From CALFVT01 sp964513675 (GTDB lineage Bacteria; Pseudomonadota; Alphaproteobacteria; Caulobacterales; Maricaulaceae): DNA of 64,000 bases. Under the pieces are notes generated by a model, which was given only the letters and a program-made list of their open reading frames with translations, did not search any database and was not told where the DNA came from. The DNA lies in the NCBI GenBank assembly GCA_964513675.1, contig CAZEOD010000005.1, positions 16,601-80,600 on the forward strand, written 5' to 3'. Both the position numbers and the translations under genes were made by a program. Below are positions 8,392 to 17,965 of this stretch, piece by piece; the stretch's first letter is position 1, and every line of letters starts with the position of its first letter.

Positions 8392-9645
8392 TCCATCTGC
8401 GAGAGATCGTTTCAACGCTATCAAGGCTGGAATTAACCCAAGCCCTGCCGATATAAGCGTTATCCCCACCACGACATAAAGATCAAACACACCCGGCCAA
8501 AGCGTCAATGTGCTGATATTAAACCGCGCCTCTAAGAACGGGCGGAATATCCATAAAAGCCCATATAAAACGACAAGCCCGAGCGTGCTGCCGATAAAGG
8601 CGAGAAGCGCAGCTTCACTAATAAGCAATGTCAGAATATGCCGTCCTCTCGCCCCCATAGCCCGTAATATAGCCATTTCGCGGCGGCGCTCATTTAGAGA
8701 TGTCAGAATGGAGGTTAAAATTCCAATCAGGCCCACCGCGATTACAAATAATGAAATCACCGCCAAAGCACGCTCTACAACCGATACAACGCCCCACAAC
8801 TGGCTGAGCGCAATGCCGGGAATCACCGCCTGCAAAGGCTCGGCTTCATATGTGTTCAAATCACGTTGCAGTTTTAATGTTCCGATACGCGATGTCGCGC
8901 CGACTAATATTGCCGTGATGCTCTCGGGTGTTAGCGCTTGTGTCCGTAATTTATCCGGCGTGCTTAAGCGGCTGAGCGGTGTTGGCGTGCCGTTATTCCA
9001 GCCGACATGTATGGCTTCAATCGCCGCGAGGCTGACAAAAACGGAGCGGTCAACCGGCGTTCCAGTTGGCTTTAAAATGCCTGCCACGCGAAAGGGTAGA
9101 TTATCATGATTAACGAAGCTGGTTTTTCCAAGGCCATGCGCCAAGGTCAGCCGCGTGGATAAATCATAATCCAGCTCTCTTGCGACCTGCGCGCCTAAAA
9201 CCACATCAAATAAATCAGAAAAGGCCCTCCCGTCTTGGAAGGTTAGATCTTGCGAATCTGCATATTTATAGCGCGCAAAATAATCAGGTGTTGTGCCGAC
9301 GACGCGGAAACCCCGATGAGAATCGCCCAGACTTATAGGAACGGCCCAATCAACATCTCTACGTTGGGCGATATCTTCATAGGTCTGCCAGGTGACATTA
9401 TTTGTTGGATCACCAATTTGAAACACCGAATAAAGGACAAGATTAATCGGGCTAGACCGCGCGCCGACAATCACATCTGTATCGCTAATCGTGCGCTCAA
9501 AACTGGTGCGGGTACTTTGGCGTAAGTTTTCCACCGCGACAAATAACAAAACGGCGGCAGCAATAGAAATCACGGTTAAAATAGCCGTGACTTTACGCGC
9601 CCATAAGGACTGTAGCGCCAAAGTTAAAACAGCGAAACCTCTCAT
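8374..9645 (-). CDS. ABC transporter permease, FtsX/MacB-LolC type
   Basis: 423 residues. An N-terminal membrane helix (LWARKVTAILTVISIAAAVLLFVAVE) is followed by a large periplasmic domain of about 230 residues. A cluster of three C-terminal membrane segments follows (ALAVISLFVIAVGLIGILTSIL and later), with the FtsX cytoplasmic loop NERRREMAILRAMGARGRHI. This topology belongs to lipoprotein-release or mechanotransmission permeases rather than classical importers. Its ATG overlaps the stop of the ATPase gene (ATGA at 9642-9645). Together with the next three genes it forms a ZrgA-type cluster. Confidence 0.88.
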   Translation of the reverse strand: MRGFAVLTLALQSLWARKVTAILTVISIAAAVLLFVAVENLRQSTRTSFERTISDTDVIVGARSSPINLVLYSVFQIGDPTNNVTWQTYEDIAQRRDVDWAVPISLGDSHRGFRVVGTTPDYFARYKYADSQDLTFQDGRAFSDLFDVVLGAQVARELDYDLSTRLTLAHGLGKTSFVNHDNLPFRVAGILKPTGTPVDRSVFVSLAAIEAIHVGWNNGTPTPLSRLSTPDKLRTQALTPESITAILVGATSRIGTLKLQRDLNTYEAEPLQAVIPGIALSQLWGVVSVVERALAVISLFVIAVGLIGILTSILTSLNERRREMAILRAMGARGRHILTLLISEAALLAFIGSTLGLVVLYGLLWIFRPFLEARFNISTLTLWPGVFDLYVVVGITLISAGLGLIPALIALKRSLADGLTIRI

Positions 9646-10343
9646 GGCGCGGCAGCCCGGTTCAGTTTTGACAAGCTCACAGAGCGGTCAAAATGTGCCG
9701 CGATCGTTTGATCGTGACTAACAAAAAGAAGGCTGCTGCCAAATTTTTTGCGCTGCTCATTGAGCAAATCAATAAACCTGTCACGATTGTCATGATCGAG
9801 CGCGGACGTAGGTTCATCTGCAATAATTAAATCCGGCCCCCCAATCAAGGCGCGCGCGACGGCGACCCGTTGCTGCTGCCCGACGCTAAGCTCACCAACG
9901 GGACGTTTTAGCTCACTCTCAGTGAGCCCAAGCCCGCGGATGAGCGTTTCAGCCGCTTTCACAACAGAGCCGTAAGTTTCAACCGCATGGCACTGGCGCT
10001 TGAGCGAGAAGCGACAGGGCAAGATACAATTTTGGATAACGCCAAGATAGGGCAGCAGATTAAATTGCTGAAAAATAATTCCAAGATGATCCGCTCTTAT
10101 TTGATCTCGCCGCGCAGCCGATATCGTCGTTAAGTCATCTCCGCAGATCGAGATGTGGCCTGATTTGGCGTCTAACACACCGCCAATCAAACCTAAAAGA
10201 GTGCTTTTTCCAGACCCGCTAGGCCCGCGCAAAAATACGCTTTCCCCGGGCTGAATAGAAAACTGGTCGATATTAATAAGTTTATGGTCAGCGCTATAAC
10301 CAAATTGGAGTGCGCTTAAGCTTAGGACGGACTCAATATTCAT
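9642..10343 (-). CDS. ABC transporter ATP-binding protein, LolD/MacB type
   Basis: 233 residues from the ATG at 10341-10343. Walker A is GPSGSGKST, the Q-loop is IFQQFNLLPYLGV, the signature is LSVGQQQRVAVARAL, Walker B is LIIADEPTSALD, and the H-loop is FVSHD. The gene overlaps the end of the DUF3299 gene by 11 bases and is followed by the permease with an ATGA overlap. The pair is one transporter complex in the inner membrane. In Vibrio, a related pair belongs to the zinc-regulated Zrg system. Confidence 0.92.
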   Translation of the reverse strand: MNIESVLSLSALQFGYSADHKLINIDQFSIQPGESVFLRGPSGSGKSTLLGLIGGVLDAKSGHISICGDDLTTISAARRDQIRADHLGIIFQQFNLLPYLGVIQNCILPCRFSLKRQCHAVETYGSVVKAAETLIRGLGLTESELKRPVGELSVGQQQRVAVARALIGGPDLIIADEPTSALDHDNRDRFIDLLNEQRKKFGSSLLFVSHDQTIAAHFDRSVSLSKLNRAAAP

Positions 10344-10980
10344 AGGGTTCAAGCTTGGATAATGTCAGCTCATAGGCGCTATTGCCAAGCTCTGATCCAA
10401 ACCGGCCCGTTTTCATCCGGCCTTCGACCCAAACAGGATCATTAATATTTTCGACCTTGGCCATTTGTTCGGATGTTACAAAAACAATTTGGTTAGGCGG
10501 CGGCGGCGGCGTATGTAAACAGGCCCCAAAATAGGGAACCAGCAAAAAAGCGTCATATTCAGATGACAAGCTGAAATCTAGCGGCACAACATAACCCGGC
10601 AAACGCACCTGTTTTCCGTTTAAATCCTCGACAACATTATATGTGCCGATTTGCTCCATTGTATCCTCTTCGCTGCCTTCATCAATACGGCTAAGAAGGT
10701 CAGCCTGCTCCGCGGAGGCATCTAACAGCGAGATTTGATTTTGAAACTTCGCCTCTTGTTTGTCAAAAAACGCAGCATAAAGATCGGCGAGAACTTCGTC
10801 TTCACCCGCCGGCATTAAATCTTCCCAGCTTAGAATTTCGGGTGTTTGATCCGGGGTAGCCTGAGCTGTTTGTTCAGACGCCTGCGCGGTCTTTACAGGG
10901 CCAGACTCGGTTTTTGCGCCGCATCCACCAAGTGATAAAACAGGGATAAGAAAGAAAATAGATAGGGCGGAAGCTCTCAC
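10333..10980 (-). CDS. DUF3299 lipoprotein
   Basis: 215 residues. The lipobox LSLGGC (Cys near residue 20) marks a lipoprotein. A Gln/Thr-rich linker is followed by the DUF3299 core: KQVRLPGYVVPLDF, then VPYFGACLHTPPPPPNQIVFV, then VWVEGRMKT. The conserved CLHTPPPPPNQ block is the family hallmark. Its function is unknown, but it repeatedly sits with LolD/MacB-like ABC pairs and metal genes. The start is GTG, overlapping the zrgA stop (GTGA at 10977-10980), so translation is coupled. Confidence 0.87.
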   Translation of the reverse strand: MRASALSIFFLIPVLSLGGCGAKTESGPVKTAQASEQTAQATPDQTPEILSWEDLMPAGEDEVLADLYAAFFDKQEAKFQNQISLLDASAEQADLLSRIDEGSEEDTMEQIGTYNVVEDLNGKQVRLPGYVVPLDFSLSSEYDAFLLVPYFGACLHTPPPPPNQIVFVTSEQMAKVENINDPVWVEGRMKTGRFGSELGNSAYELTLSKLEPYEY

Positions 10981-11732
10981 GGTTTTAAATCCATCTTTAT
11001 ATTATTACGGGTCAAGCCAGTCTGTTTTTGTGTGGACGAGCCAAGATAAGTCACATCTATGTCGGATAAATCATCAAAAAATTCAAATAAATTTACCGTC
11101 ACATTTGCGAGTTTTTCAGGGGTTTGACAGGTAAAGCCATAACGCAAAAACACATCTTTATGCCCAGAATCATGATCGTCTTCATGATGATCCTCTTCAT
11201 CATGACCCTCTTCGTCATGATGATCTTCGTCATGCTCATCTTCATGTTCAGACGTTTCGGGGAACAGGTGAATAGATTGATTTTGAGACGAAATCTTGCA
11301 TTTAGCGCCTGCATTAAACGCAAATAAATCTGCCCCCTTTAGGAGCTGCATTTCGGCTTTTTCAACTTGTGATCTTTGCGCATCAGTATCAGGTGTATGT
11401 TCAAACCCGAGCAAATTATAAAGCGGCGTTTCAAATTCTACAGAAACAATCTTGCCATCCAAGGCGAGCGCTAATTCCGCGCCGCCATGTATATGGGACG
11501 CAGCCGAGCGTATAGCGGGCTTGTCAGTATCTCCCGATTTATCCTCATTCTTATGCGCATCCCCGTGATTATCTTGATTATCTGGGCTGGCCTTGCTCTC
11601 AAGCTGGGCGGCTGGCGCATCATGTGAATGGTGATCGTCTCCCGCATGATTATGCTCAGAACAAGCCGCCAGTAATGAGGCAATAGAGGCGGCGACTAGA
11701 AAACCCATCTTATTTAAGCGAAAATTCATCAC
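10977..11732 (-). CDS. ZrgA-like zinc-binding lipoprotein (DUF2796)
   Basis: 251 residues. The lipobox LLAAC is followed by two His/Asp/Glu-rich tracts. One is near the N-terminus (HNHAGDDHHSHD). A longer one at about residues 160-190 is built of repeated HDE/HHD units, encoded by a repetitive stretch near 11170-11245. Between them is the DUF2796 core (HIHGGAELALALDGKIVSVEFETPLYNLLGFEH, truncated here to its key words). ZrgA in Vibrio cholerae is a periplasmic zinc-uptake component. Translation starts at GTG 11732 or ATG 11729, behind GAGAG. A palindrome at 11744-11763 lies immediately upstream. Confidence 0.85.
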   Translation of the reverse strand: MMNFRLNKMGFLVAASIASLLAACSEHNHAGDDHHSHDAPAAQLESKASPDNQDNHGDAHKNEDKSGDTDKPAIRSAASHIHGGAELALALDGKIVSVEFETPLYNLLGFEHTPDTDAQRSQVEKAEMQLLKGADLFAFNAGAKCKISSQNQSIHLFPETSEHEDEHDEDHHDEEGHDEEDHHEDDHDSGHKDVFLRYGFTCQTPEKLANVTVNLFEFFDDLSDIDVTYLGSSTQKQTGLTRNNIKMDLKP

Positions 11733-11743
11733 AGCTATCTCTC

Positions 11744-11763
11744 AACAAATATCATCATTTGTT
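11744..11763. promoter_or_regulatory. palindrome upstream of zrgA-like gene, candidate operator
   Basis: Perfect 7-bp inverted repeat AACAAAT-N6-ATTTGTT, 12 bases ahead of the zrgA-like start. The position fits a repressor site, possibly Zur, but the sequence differs from the common GTTAT-N3-ATAAC Zur pattern. Confidence 0.4.
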
Positions 11764-11894
11764 ACAGCCCATACTCACTTTACACAAGCCCTACGGCACG
11801 AACAGCGCAAATCACTCTATTGAGAGCTGTCAAACATATAGAGACTTATCACCTTATTTCAACTTAACCCATTAAGGGCAGTCAATAACACCCC

Positions 11895-13139
11895 TTAATT
11901 TGGCGTATAAACTGGGAGCGTGCGATTCGCATCCTCCGCATCAAAAACCGGATTTTCAAACAGTCTTGGATAATACCATTCACGTAACTCGGCATGGAAT
12001 TTTCTCACGCGGGTTTCATAGGCGAGCGATGCGCTTGCGTCTGTTTTAGCTAATTTTTCAAACCGCCTTTGCATCAGACTTGTCGGCGAAATTAAGCTTA
12101 GACGCGATATTAATTTATCCCGCTTTAGGCGTCTGCCGCGGTAATCCTGACTCAGGCCCTCAGCCTTTTGATCGCCCACTTGCTGAAAAGCGTAATACCA
12201 TTTCCATTCAAAGCCGTCGGCGATGTCCCATTCGGTATAATCGGCCCATTCGGGGTAACGCGCGAGGAAGTCTTTATAGGTCGCCTCTTTGGGGATATCC
12301 CATGCATCATTAACCGCCTCTCTTTGGGTCAGGACAATCTCGCCGCCATCGGGAAGCGAAACAGAGCTATTCACCCCCAAAACCAGTAAGGCCGGTAATA
12401 TTGCGCATATGAAAAGCCAAATGCCTGTCAAATAGGTCAAATTGGCTGAGCCTGTGCGCGCCGCCTTTGCGAGGAGGTAAACAACTGCGCCCCAAAATAG
12501 GATATAAATAAGTAAGGTGAATGACGCACCCAAAAGTGTTGTCACGGCTGTTCCTTCAACGGCCCCGCCAACCCAGAGCGGGATTAGCAAAGCCATATAT
12601 AATCCGCTTAACCGCAAGGCGCAGCGCATTAACCAAACGCGGCGTGCCTGCCCCGCGCTGGTTTCAATGAGGTTTAAACGGCCCGCAGCCCGTTCACCGG
12701 AGCGCAGATCATAGAGGAGTAAAATAATCAAAAGCGGCGCTAAGAGGGCGGCGACAAATGAGTAATCAAATCGTCCAATCAATGCGAAATCAGGGTTATC
12801 AGCATCAGTTTCATAAATCTGGCCTTCAAGCGCGAGTAGTCTAACCCGGTGCTTCCATGGGCTTACATCCCGCTCACCAAAGGCCGCAAATGCAAAATCA
12901 GACGGCTCATCATATGTTAAATGGAAGCTATAATACGCCGCACTCCCCCAATCTGATTGCTCATTCAAAGTTAGCTCACGTTCAACACGGTCAAGCGATT
13001 GTAATTCGGCAAGAGCTGTGCGCTGCTGATGAACCTCATTAAGCCCGAGCAGAACAGCCATCATCGCCGAAATAAACGCAATCGTCATCCATAACAAAGC
13101 GGCTTTGTCTTTGATTAAGAAGAAAAGCTCATGCCTCAT
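11895..13139 (-). CDS. ABC-2/DUF3526-type permease, second subunit
   Basis: 414 residues from ATG 13137-13139, which overlaps the stop of the previous permease gene (ATGA). The N-terminus MRHELFFLIKDKAALLW and first membrane helix are followed by a long extracytoplasmic loop of about 110 residues. Five further helices follow, then a final soluble tail. This is the layout of DUF3526-type permeases, which pair with a single ATPase. An ORF extension to 13193 lies inside the upstream gene and is not a likely start. The gene ends the TonB-ABC operon; a weak hairpin (11871-11899) spans its stop. Confidence 0.8.
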   Translation of the reverse strand: MRHELFFLIKDKAALLWMTIAFISAMMAVLLGLNEVHQQRTALAELQSLDRVERELTLNEQSDWGSAAYYSFHLTYDEPSDFAFAAFGERDVSPWKHRVRLLALEGQIYETDADNPDFALIGRFDYSFVAALLAPLLIILLLYDLRSGERAAGRLNLIETSAGQARRVWLMRCALRLSGLYMALLIPLWVGGAVEGTAVTTLLGASFTLLIYILFWGAVVYLLAKAARTGSANLTYLTGIWLFICAILPALLVLGVNSSVSLPDGGEIVLTQREAVNDAWDIPKEATYKDFLARYPEWADYTEWDIADGFEWKWYYAFQQVGDQKAEGLSQDYRGRRLKRDKLISRLSLISPTSLMQRRFEKLAKTDASASLAYETRVRKFHAELREWYYPRLFENPVFDAEDANRTLPVYTPN

Positions 13140-14572
13140 GGTTGCAACCTCCGAGCGGCAAAAAGACCGATAAAAACAATACCGAAAAGCCAAATTAAAA
13201 GGCTGATGATTGACCCGCTAGCCTGACGAAACCGTGTGGCTGCACGATCTGGCTTAAAGCTGAAATTTTGCAAAACTTGCCAATTTTCAGCGCTTATTCG
13301 GGCTTTTTTCCAGCCTTCTTCGCCTTTATTACGGTTGATATCATCAACATAACTCAATTTCTCAACATGAGCCGTATTCAACCCTTGGACAAACTCGTAA
13401 CGCAAGACTTCTGCCTCTCGCAGGAAGCGGTGATGCGTTCGCAGATCTGTCCCCGCCAAAGCGCGCGAGGCTGCGCTAATAGCCACATAAGGTGAAAGAA
13501 CGCCAAAACTATCAAGGCGTTTTGATTGCGCAAGTTCACGGGACATACGTTGTTCTGCATATTTATTCAGTGTCGCCGTCAATTCTTCTTCAGATCGCTG
13601 CGCCACAAGTCCGCGAAAATTCACGGGCAAATCATCGACGCTATCAACGCCGTATTGCGCCAAAATATTGCGCCTTAATTGTGCAAATGCTGGGTCTGCC
13701 GCATTATGCCCATCACCAAGTTTACGCATATCTTCATTCATGCGCATATCCGTGATGATTTTCCCTTCACTCGGCAGGCTGTAACTCGCCCATGTGACGG
13801 CCATACGCGGCACGATAAGAGCGCTAAATATCCAGATGAGAAGTAATAAACCCAGAGCAATACCGCGGCTACGTACAAGGCAAGACACGGTTAATATGAG
13901 CGCGCCCCAAATCGAGAGGTAAAGACAATAAGCCCCGTAAAGCGATAAAGCAGCAAAGGCTGTTTCGCCTTGGGCCACGGCGAAAGCGCTTCCAAAAAGC
14001 GCCGGTAGACTTAAGCCAGCGATCAGCCCCAAAAGAGCCAGCGCCTTTCCTAAATAAAGCGTTGGCCCCTTAAGGCCCTGCGCCATGAGCGGAGCTAGTG
14101 TTTTGGTCTCTCGCTCTCTCACAATAGCGGCATGTCCAACGGCAATCAGCAAAAGGGGTAAAAATAATTGATAGATCAAGGCCGGCGTTAATCGGCCAAA
14201 CCCGCCGGCGCGGGCTGCGCCGCGCGCCTGTGCAAACATAGCGGAATTTTGGCGGTGGCCTTCGAGGAAAATGGATTGCCCTGTGACGGCATCAACACCG
14301 GGGTCAAATTGCGCGAGCGGTGTCGGCGCGCGAAACACATAATGGCCATAATGCACCATACGGTGCGGGTGACGATCCGGTTGATCTAAAAAACTTTGCT
14401 CGGCCTGTTCTTGTTGATGGAGCCGTTCATGCCGCATCTCTGCGACATGGCTTGCCGTTAAGAGTGATGTCACAATTAACAAAACCGAAAAAACAACCAG
14501 CCCGATTTGAACTAATCTTGACCGGAGCCAATAGCGCCATTCTTCGCGCGCGATTGTCACAATTGCGCTCAT
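13136..14572 (-). CDS. ABC-2/DUF3526-type permease, first subunit
   Basis: 478 residues. It starts MSAIVTIAREEWRYWLRSRLVQIG with the first membrane helix directly after, then a His-rich periplasmic stretch (RHPHRMVHYGHYVF). Then come four or five helices, a large soluble loop and a last helix before the RRLQP end. This is the ABC-2 subfamily with DUF3526. Its ATG overlaps the ATPase stop (ATGA at 14569-14572), giving tight coupling. The loop His residues would suit metal contact, which is inference. The two permeases and the ATPase make one complex. Confidence 0.82.
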   Translation of the reverse strand: MSAIVTIAREEWRYWLRSRLVQIGLVVFSVLLIVTSLLTASHVAEMRHERLHQQEQAEQSFLDQPDRHPHRMVHYGHYVFRAPTPLAQFDPGVDAVTGQSIFLEGHRQNSAMFAQARGAARAGGFGRLTPALIYQLFLPLLLIAVGHAAIVRERETKTLAPLMAQGLKGPTLYLGKALALLGLIAGLSLPALFGSAFAVAQGETAFAALSLYGAYCLYLSIWGALILTVSCLVRSRGIALGLLLLIWIFSALIVPRMAVTWASYSLPSEGKIITDMRMNEDMRKLGDGHNAADPAFAQLRRNILAQYGVDSVDDLPVNFRGLVAQRSEEELTATLNKYAEQRMSRELAQSKRLDSFGVLSPYVAISAASRALAGTDLRTHHRFLREAEVLRYEFVQGLNTAHVEKLSYVDDINRNKGEEGWKKARISAENWQVLQNFSFKPDRAATRFRQASGSIISLLIWLFGIVFIGLFAARRLQP

Positions 14573-15285
14573 GATGCGGCCCTTTCAGCAAAGGCTTTAT
14601 GCACGGTTTGCGTATCAATAGAGCTTTCGCCGTCAGCGCCAAATAGACCGACAAGTTCACCGCGCCGTAAAAGCCCGATACGGTCTGCCACCTGACAAGC
14701 CCCATACACATCATGTGTGACCATCAAGATGGTGCGGCCTTCAAAGGCCAAAGCGCGGACAAGACGATTAAATTCATCAATCGCCACAGGGTCGAGTCCT
14801 GAGGTGGGTTCATCGAGAAATAAAACCGGCGTATCGCGCAGCAATGCCAAAGCAATAGCAACCTTCTGGCGCATACCTTTGGAATAAGTCTCCATTTTAT
14901 GACCGCGTGAATCGGCTTGTAGGTTGACTTTATCAAGCGCCGCATCAAGCTCGTCTTGTGTTGGTTTACGTTTTGAAAGTGACAGAAAATAGCTGAGATT
15001 TTCATACGCATTTAAATGCGGATAAAGCGTGGCAGCTTCGGGGAGATAGGCTGTCATATCCCTGACTTTGGCCACATCCTCAGCAGGGCTAACCCCGTTA
15101 ATCAAGGCCGAGCCTGATGCGATATTTATGAAACCCAATAAGGTTAAAAGAGCCGTTGATTTACCGGCTCCATTACCGCCTAAAAGCGCAAAAACTTCGC
15201 CTTTCTCTATGGAAAAGCTAATGCCGTGAAGCACAGCTTTGCCGCTGCGCTCCACTTTCAAGTCTTTTACATCAATCATTGCCAT
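14569..15285 (-). CDS. ABC transporter ATP-binding protein (partner of the DUF3526 permeases)
   Basis: About 238 residues from the ATG at 15283-15285 (an AGG site lies 8 bases upstream). The longer ORF to 15351 runs into the TonB receptor gene. Walker A is GGNGAGKST, the signature is YSKGMRQKVAIALALL, Walker B is VLFLDEPTSGLD, and the H-loop is MVTHD. This is the CcmA/ABC-2 class of ATPases, which power membrane subunits with no separate binding protein. It is the third gene in an operon with a His-rich exported protein and a TonB receptor. Confidence 0.92.
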   Translation of the reverse strand: MAMIDVKDLKVERSGKAVLHGISFSIEKGEVFALLGGNGAGKSTALLTLLGFINIASGSALINGVSPAEDVAKVRDMTAYLPEAATLYPHLNAYENLSYFLSLSKRKPTQDELDAALDKVNLQADSRGHKMETYSKGMRQKVAIALALLRDTPVLFLDEPTSGLDPVAIDEFNRLVRALAFEGRTILMVTHDVYGACQVADRIGLLRRGELVGLFGADGESSIDTQTVHKAFAERAAS

Positions 15286-15293
15286 ATAAACGC

Positions 15294-17462
15294 CTAGAAG
15301 CTGTATCTTGCGGATATACGGAAACGACGCGGCGCTCCCGGCTGAACCCAAACATCCGCGAAAGAGTTTGTAAAAAAGGTTTCGTTAAAGATATTATCTA
15401 CATCTAACCTTAAAGACACATTTTCGATAGGTTCAATTTCTGCAAAGGCACGCAGAGTTGTGTAATCTGGCAATGTAAAATCAGAACCAACAAAGCCGTT
15501 ACGCTCGCCCACGTAAAGAAGCCCGCCGCCAAGCTGCGCCGGTATTGATCCGAAATCAAAGCCTTTCGCAAGCTGCACATTCAACTGATGATCGGGCGTA
15601 TTGATAAGAGGATCGCCTGCATCAATCGTAAATCCAAACCCGTCAGCATCAGCAAAGCTATTAACAAATTCAGCGTCCGTATAGGCGTATGAAACCCAAA
15701 GGCTTAGATTGTTTTCAAACTCGACATTGGCGTCAAATTCCACGCCCGTACTTTGCGCTTCACCTGCGGGAATGGAGAAAAATCCAACCGCAGTTGCTTC
15801 CGGTCTGTCATCATTAACAAGGAAATTGCTTTGATCGACTTGAAAGACTGTGAAGCTAACCGCCCCTTGGATTGACTCATAAAATTGACCCAGATCCACT
15901 TTAACACCCGCCTCTAGCGACTCTGTGACATTGGGATCAAATTGATTGCCCTGAAAATCTTGGCCTGTTTGCAAGCGGAAGCCCTCACCGTAAGCGCCGT
16001 AAAGGCTCAGCCCATCATTAACCTGATAGACAACGCCGACTTGCGGTGAAAAACGGCTATCCTCAGAGGTAATCGTCGCACCCCCGCCAAGGACATTGGT
16101 AAGATCTTGTTCAAAGTCATCAAAGCGCCCGCCAATTCGGATTTGAAGATTATCTGTAACTTTAATTTGATCCTGAAAATAAAGCCCAAAGCCTTTCAGC
16201 ACTTCGTTGCGGTTCGTATTCGGCGATGCATTTGGATTAAGATTAAGGCCAAAAATAGGGGTATTGACGTTTAGCAATAAATCTGCGGCAAGGTCGGCCT
16301 CAGTTAAATTATCCAAATCCCCTGAAAAACGGCTACGGAAACGGTCAATGATGAGTGTATTATCAAATTCATCATAATCAGCGCCGACAATCAAGCTATG
16401 TTCAAATTGGCCTGTATTAAATTCGCCGGCTAACTCACTGCGTATGACGGCATAATCAGAGTCAAAATCACGAGAGCGGAAGAAACGCGCTATAGTTTCT
16501 CCGTCACGGAAAAACGTTTGACGCGAGCCAAATTGCGGCTCGAAAGCATCCCCCTCGAGGGTTGATTGACGATATCCAAACCCTGTTAATAAACTCCAAT
16601 CTTCGTTAATCGTAAATTCTGTTTCAAACTGATGACCAAGGACTTCAGTTTCAATCGGAACTGATTCGCCGACAAAGACATCGCGCGGTGAAAAACCAAA
16701 GTCTTCGGAAAAGACAACGCCGCGGTCAAACGGGTTTTCTTGCCGCGTGTACTCCAACTCATAAGTCGCTTTGAATTTATCGCCAAAATCCACTGTGACA
16801 GATGGATAAAAGCCTAACTTTTCAAACTCGACACCTTCGCGGAAGCTCTCAGAATCTTCATAAAACCCAACAAGACGAATACCAAGGCCATCGCCGTCAC
16901 CAATTTCTGTTTGAGTTTGGGCATCCCCTTCGAGGCGGTATTGATTAAAGCTACCAACCGTGCCGCGAACATAGCCGCCCGTCTCAAATGTCGGTCGTTT
17001 CGTGATAAGATTAATCGTCCCGCCTGGCTCTCCACGTCCAAAGAGGGCCGCGCGCGGCCCTTTCAGGATCTCAACAGCTTCTATACCCGCCAAGTCACGC
17101 GGCCCACTAAATCCGCGCCCCGCATTAAAGCCGTTGACAAGAAAACCACTTGGTAAATTAATATCGCCCGAAAATCCGCGAATAGAAAAGCTATTCCACA
17201 AGCCGCCAAAGTTATTTTGACGGGCCACAGACGCGGATAAATCTAAGGCTTCATCAAGATTAAGCGCCCCCGCGATTGATAAAACTTTGCTATCAAGCGT
17301 AATTTCAGCTTGCGGAACTTCGAGAGGTTTGAAGTTACCTTTATAAGCCTGACGCAGTCCTGTGACGACAATCTCATCTTCATCTTGCGCAGAGGCCGGA
17401 CTGGAGAGCGCCGCAAGGCAGATAGCCGTTGAGGCCAGACATAATAGTTTACGAGAACGCAT
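15294..17462 (-). CDS. TonB-dependent outer membrane receptor (siderophore-receptor type)
   Basis: 722 residues with a signal peptide (LLCLASTAICLAALSSPASAQ) and a TonB box DEIVVTGLR straight after cleavage. The plug has FSIRGFSGD and VEILKGPRAALFGRGEPGG, and the barrel ends in a terminal Phe (RRFRISARYSF). These features fit ferric-siderophore-type receptors. Position between a His-rich exported protein and an ABC module, near zur, makes zinc or a zincophore a plausible ligand; iron cannot be excluded. AGGAGG sits 6 bases from the ATG. The next gene starts 9 bases after its stop. Confidence 0.92.
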   Translation of the reverse strand: MRSRKLLCLASTAICLAALSSPASAQDEDEIVVTGLRQAYKGNFKPLEVPQAEITLDSKVLSIAGALNLDEALDLSASVARQNNFGGLWNSFSIRGFSGDINLPSGFLVNGFNAGRGFSGPRDLAGIEAVEILKGPRAALFGRGEPGGTINLITKRPTFETGGYVRGTVGSFNQYRLEGDAQTQTEIGDGDGLGIRLVGFYEDSESFREGVEFEKLGFYPSVTVDFGDKFKATYELEYTRQENPFDRGVVFSEDFGFSPRDVFVGESVPIETEVLGHQFETEFTINEDWSLLTGFGYRQSTLEGDAFEPQFGSRQTFFRDGETIARFFRSRDFDSDYAVIRSELAGEFNTGQFEHSLIVGADYDEFDNTLIIDRFRSRFSGDLDNLTEADLAADLLLNVNTPIFGLNLNPNASPNTNRNEVLKGFGLYFQDQIKVTDNLQIRIGGRFDDFEQDLTNVLGGGATITSEDSRFSPQVGVVYQVNDGLSLYGAYGEGFRLQTGQDFQGNQFDPNVTESLEAGVKVDLGQFYESIQGAVSFTVFQVDQSNFLVNDDRPEATAVGFFSIPAGEAQSTGVEFDANVEFENNLSLWVSYAYTDAEFVNSFADADGFGFTIDAGDPLINTPDHQLNVQLAKGFDFGSIPAQLGGGLLYVGERNGFVGSDFTLPDYTTLRAFAEIEPIENVSLRLDVDNIFNETFFTNSFADVWVQPGAPRRFRISARYSF

Positions 17463-17565
17463 AGGTTCCTCCTGAAATATATAATTATAGATGTGATTAG
17501 GTCTCTACGGACAAGCCGAAGAGAGACGCTCGGTAGAGCTTAAAAGATGCTTGGTTTAAGTAGCC

Positions 17566-17919
17566 CTAGTGAGGCGGAGCACGCGGTTTGGATGCGCGCA
17601 AATCAGGCGGGTCGACGTTATTAACGTCATCGCGGCAAAGCATGAAATTGCTGCCGTGTAAAACCAAGAAATTAAAATCTATAGCTTCAAATCCCATAAA
17701 AAGAGATGTTGGCTTTGGCGGGACATCAAGATCAACATTATAATCCTGCGGGGAGACGGCGAGGCAGATAACGCACGGGCTCGGCTCAGGTGCGTGGTCT
17801 AGCTCATCATGGTTATGATGATGTGATGCTGCGGCGCTTTGTGCGAACATGAACGCGGAAACGATAAGCAAGCCTATCGCTTTTCTTATATATTTCGATG
17901 TAAAAGACATTATCTTCAC
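17566..17919 (-). CDS. small exported His-rich protein (DUF2946-like)
   Basis: Up to 117 residues. A hydrophobic signal (AIGLLIVSAFMFAQSAAA) is followed at once by SHHHNHDELDH, then CVICLAV and a Pro-rich end (RASKPRAPPH). Small proteins with this layout of His cluster, CxxC and RAPP-like tail occur beside TonB receptors in metal loci and are often listed as DUF2946 or unknown. Start is GTG 17919 or ATG 17910. A Zur-box-like site lies 34 bases upstream, and the gene probably heads the TonB-ABC operon. Confidence 0.65.
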   Translation of the reverse strand: MKIMSFTSKYIRKAIGLLIVSAFMFAQSAAASHHHNHDELDHAPEPSPCVICLAVSPQDYNVDLDVPPKPTSLFMGFEAIDFNFLVLHGSNFMLCRDDVNNVDPPDLRASKPRAPPH

Positions 17920-17952
17920 AACAGGGTCCCATCCACTCCAGAGCCGCTTAAT

Positions 17953-17965
17953 GTAATAACATAAC
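17953..17965. promoter_or_regulatory. candidate Zur box
   Basis: GTAATAACATAAC matches the GTTAT-N3-ATAAC pattern of alphaproteobacterial Zur sites at all but one position. It is embedded in a larger imperfect palindrome (TGTAA ... TTACA, 17952-17972). It lies 34 bp before the GTG of the His-rich protein, ahead of the TonB-ABC operon. Confidence 0.5.

Noticed and set aside
8510..9109. 199-residue plus-strand ORF antisense to the FtsX-type permease
   Set aside because: Shadow of a well-supported permease.
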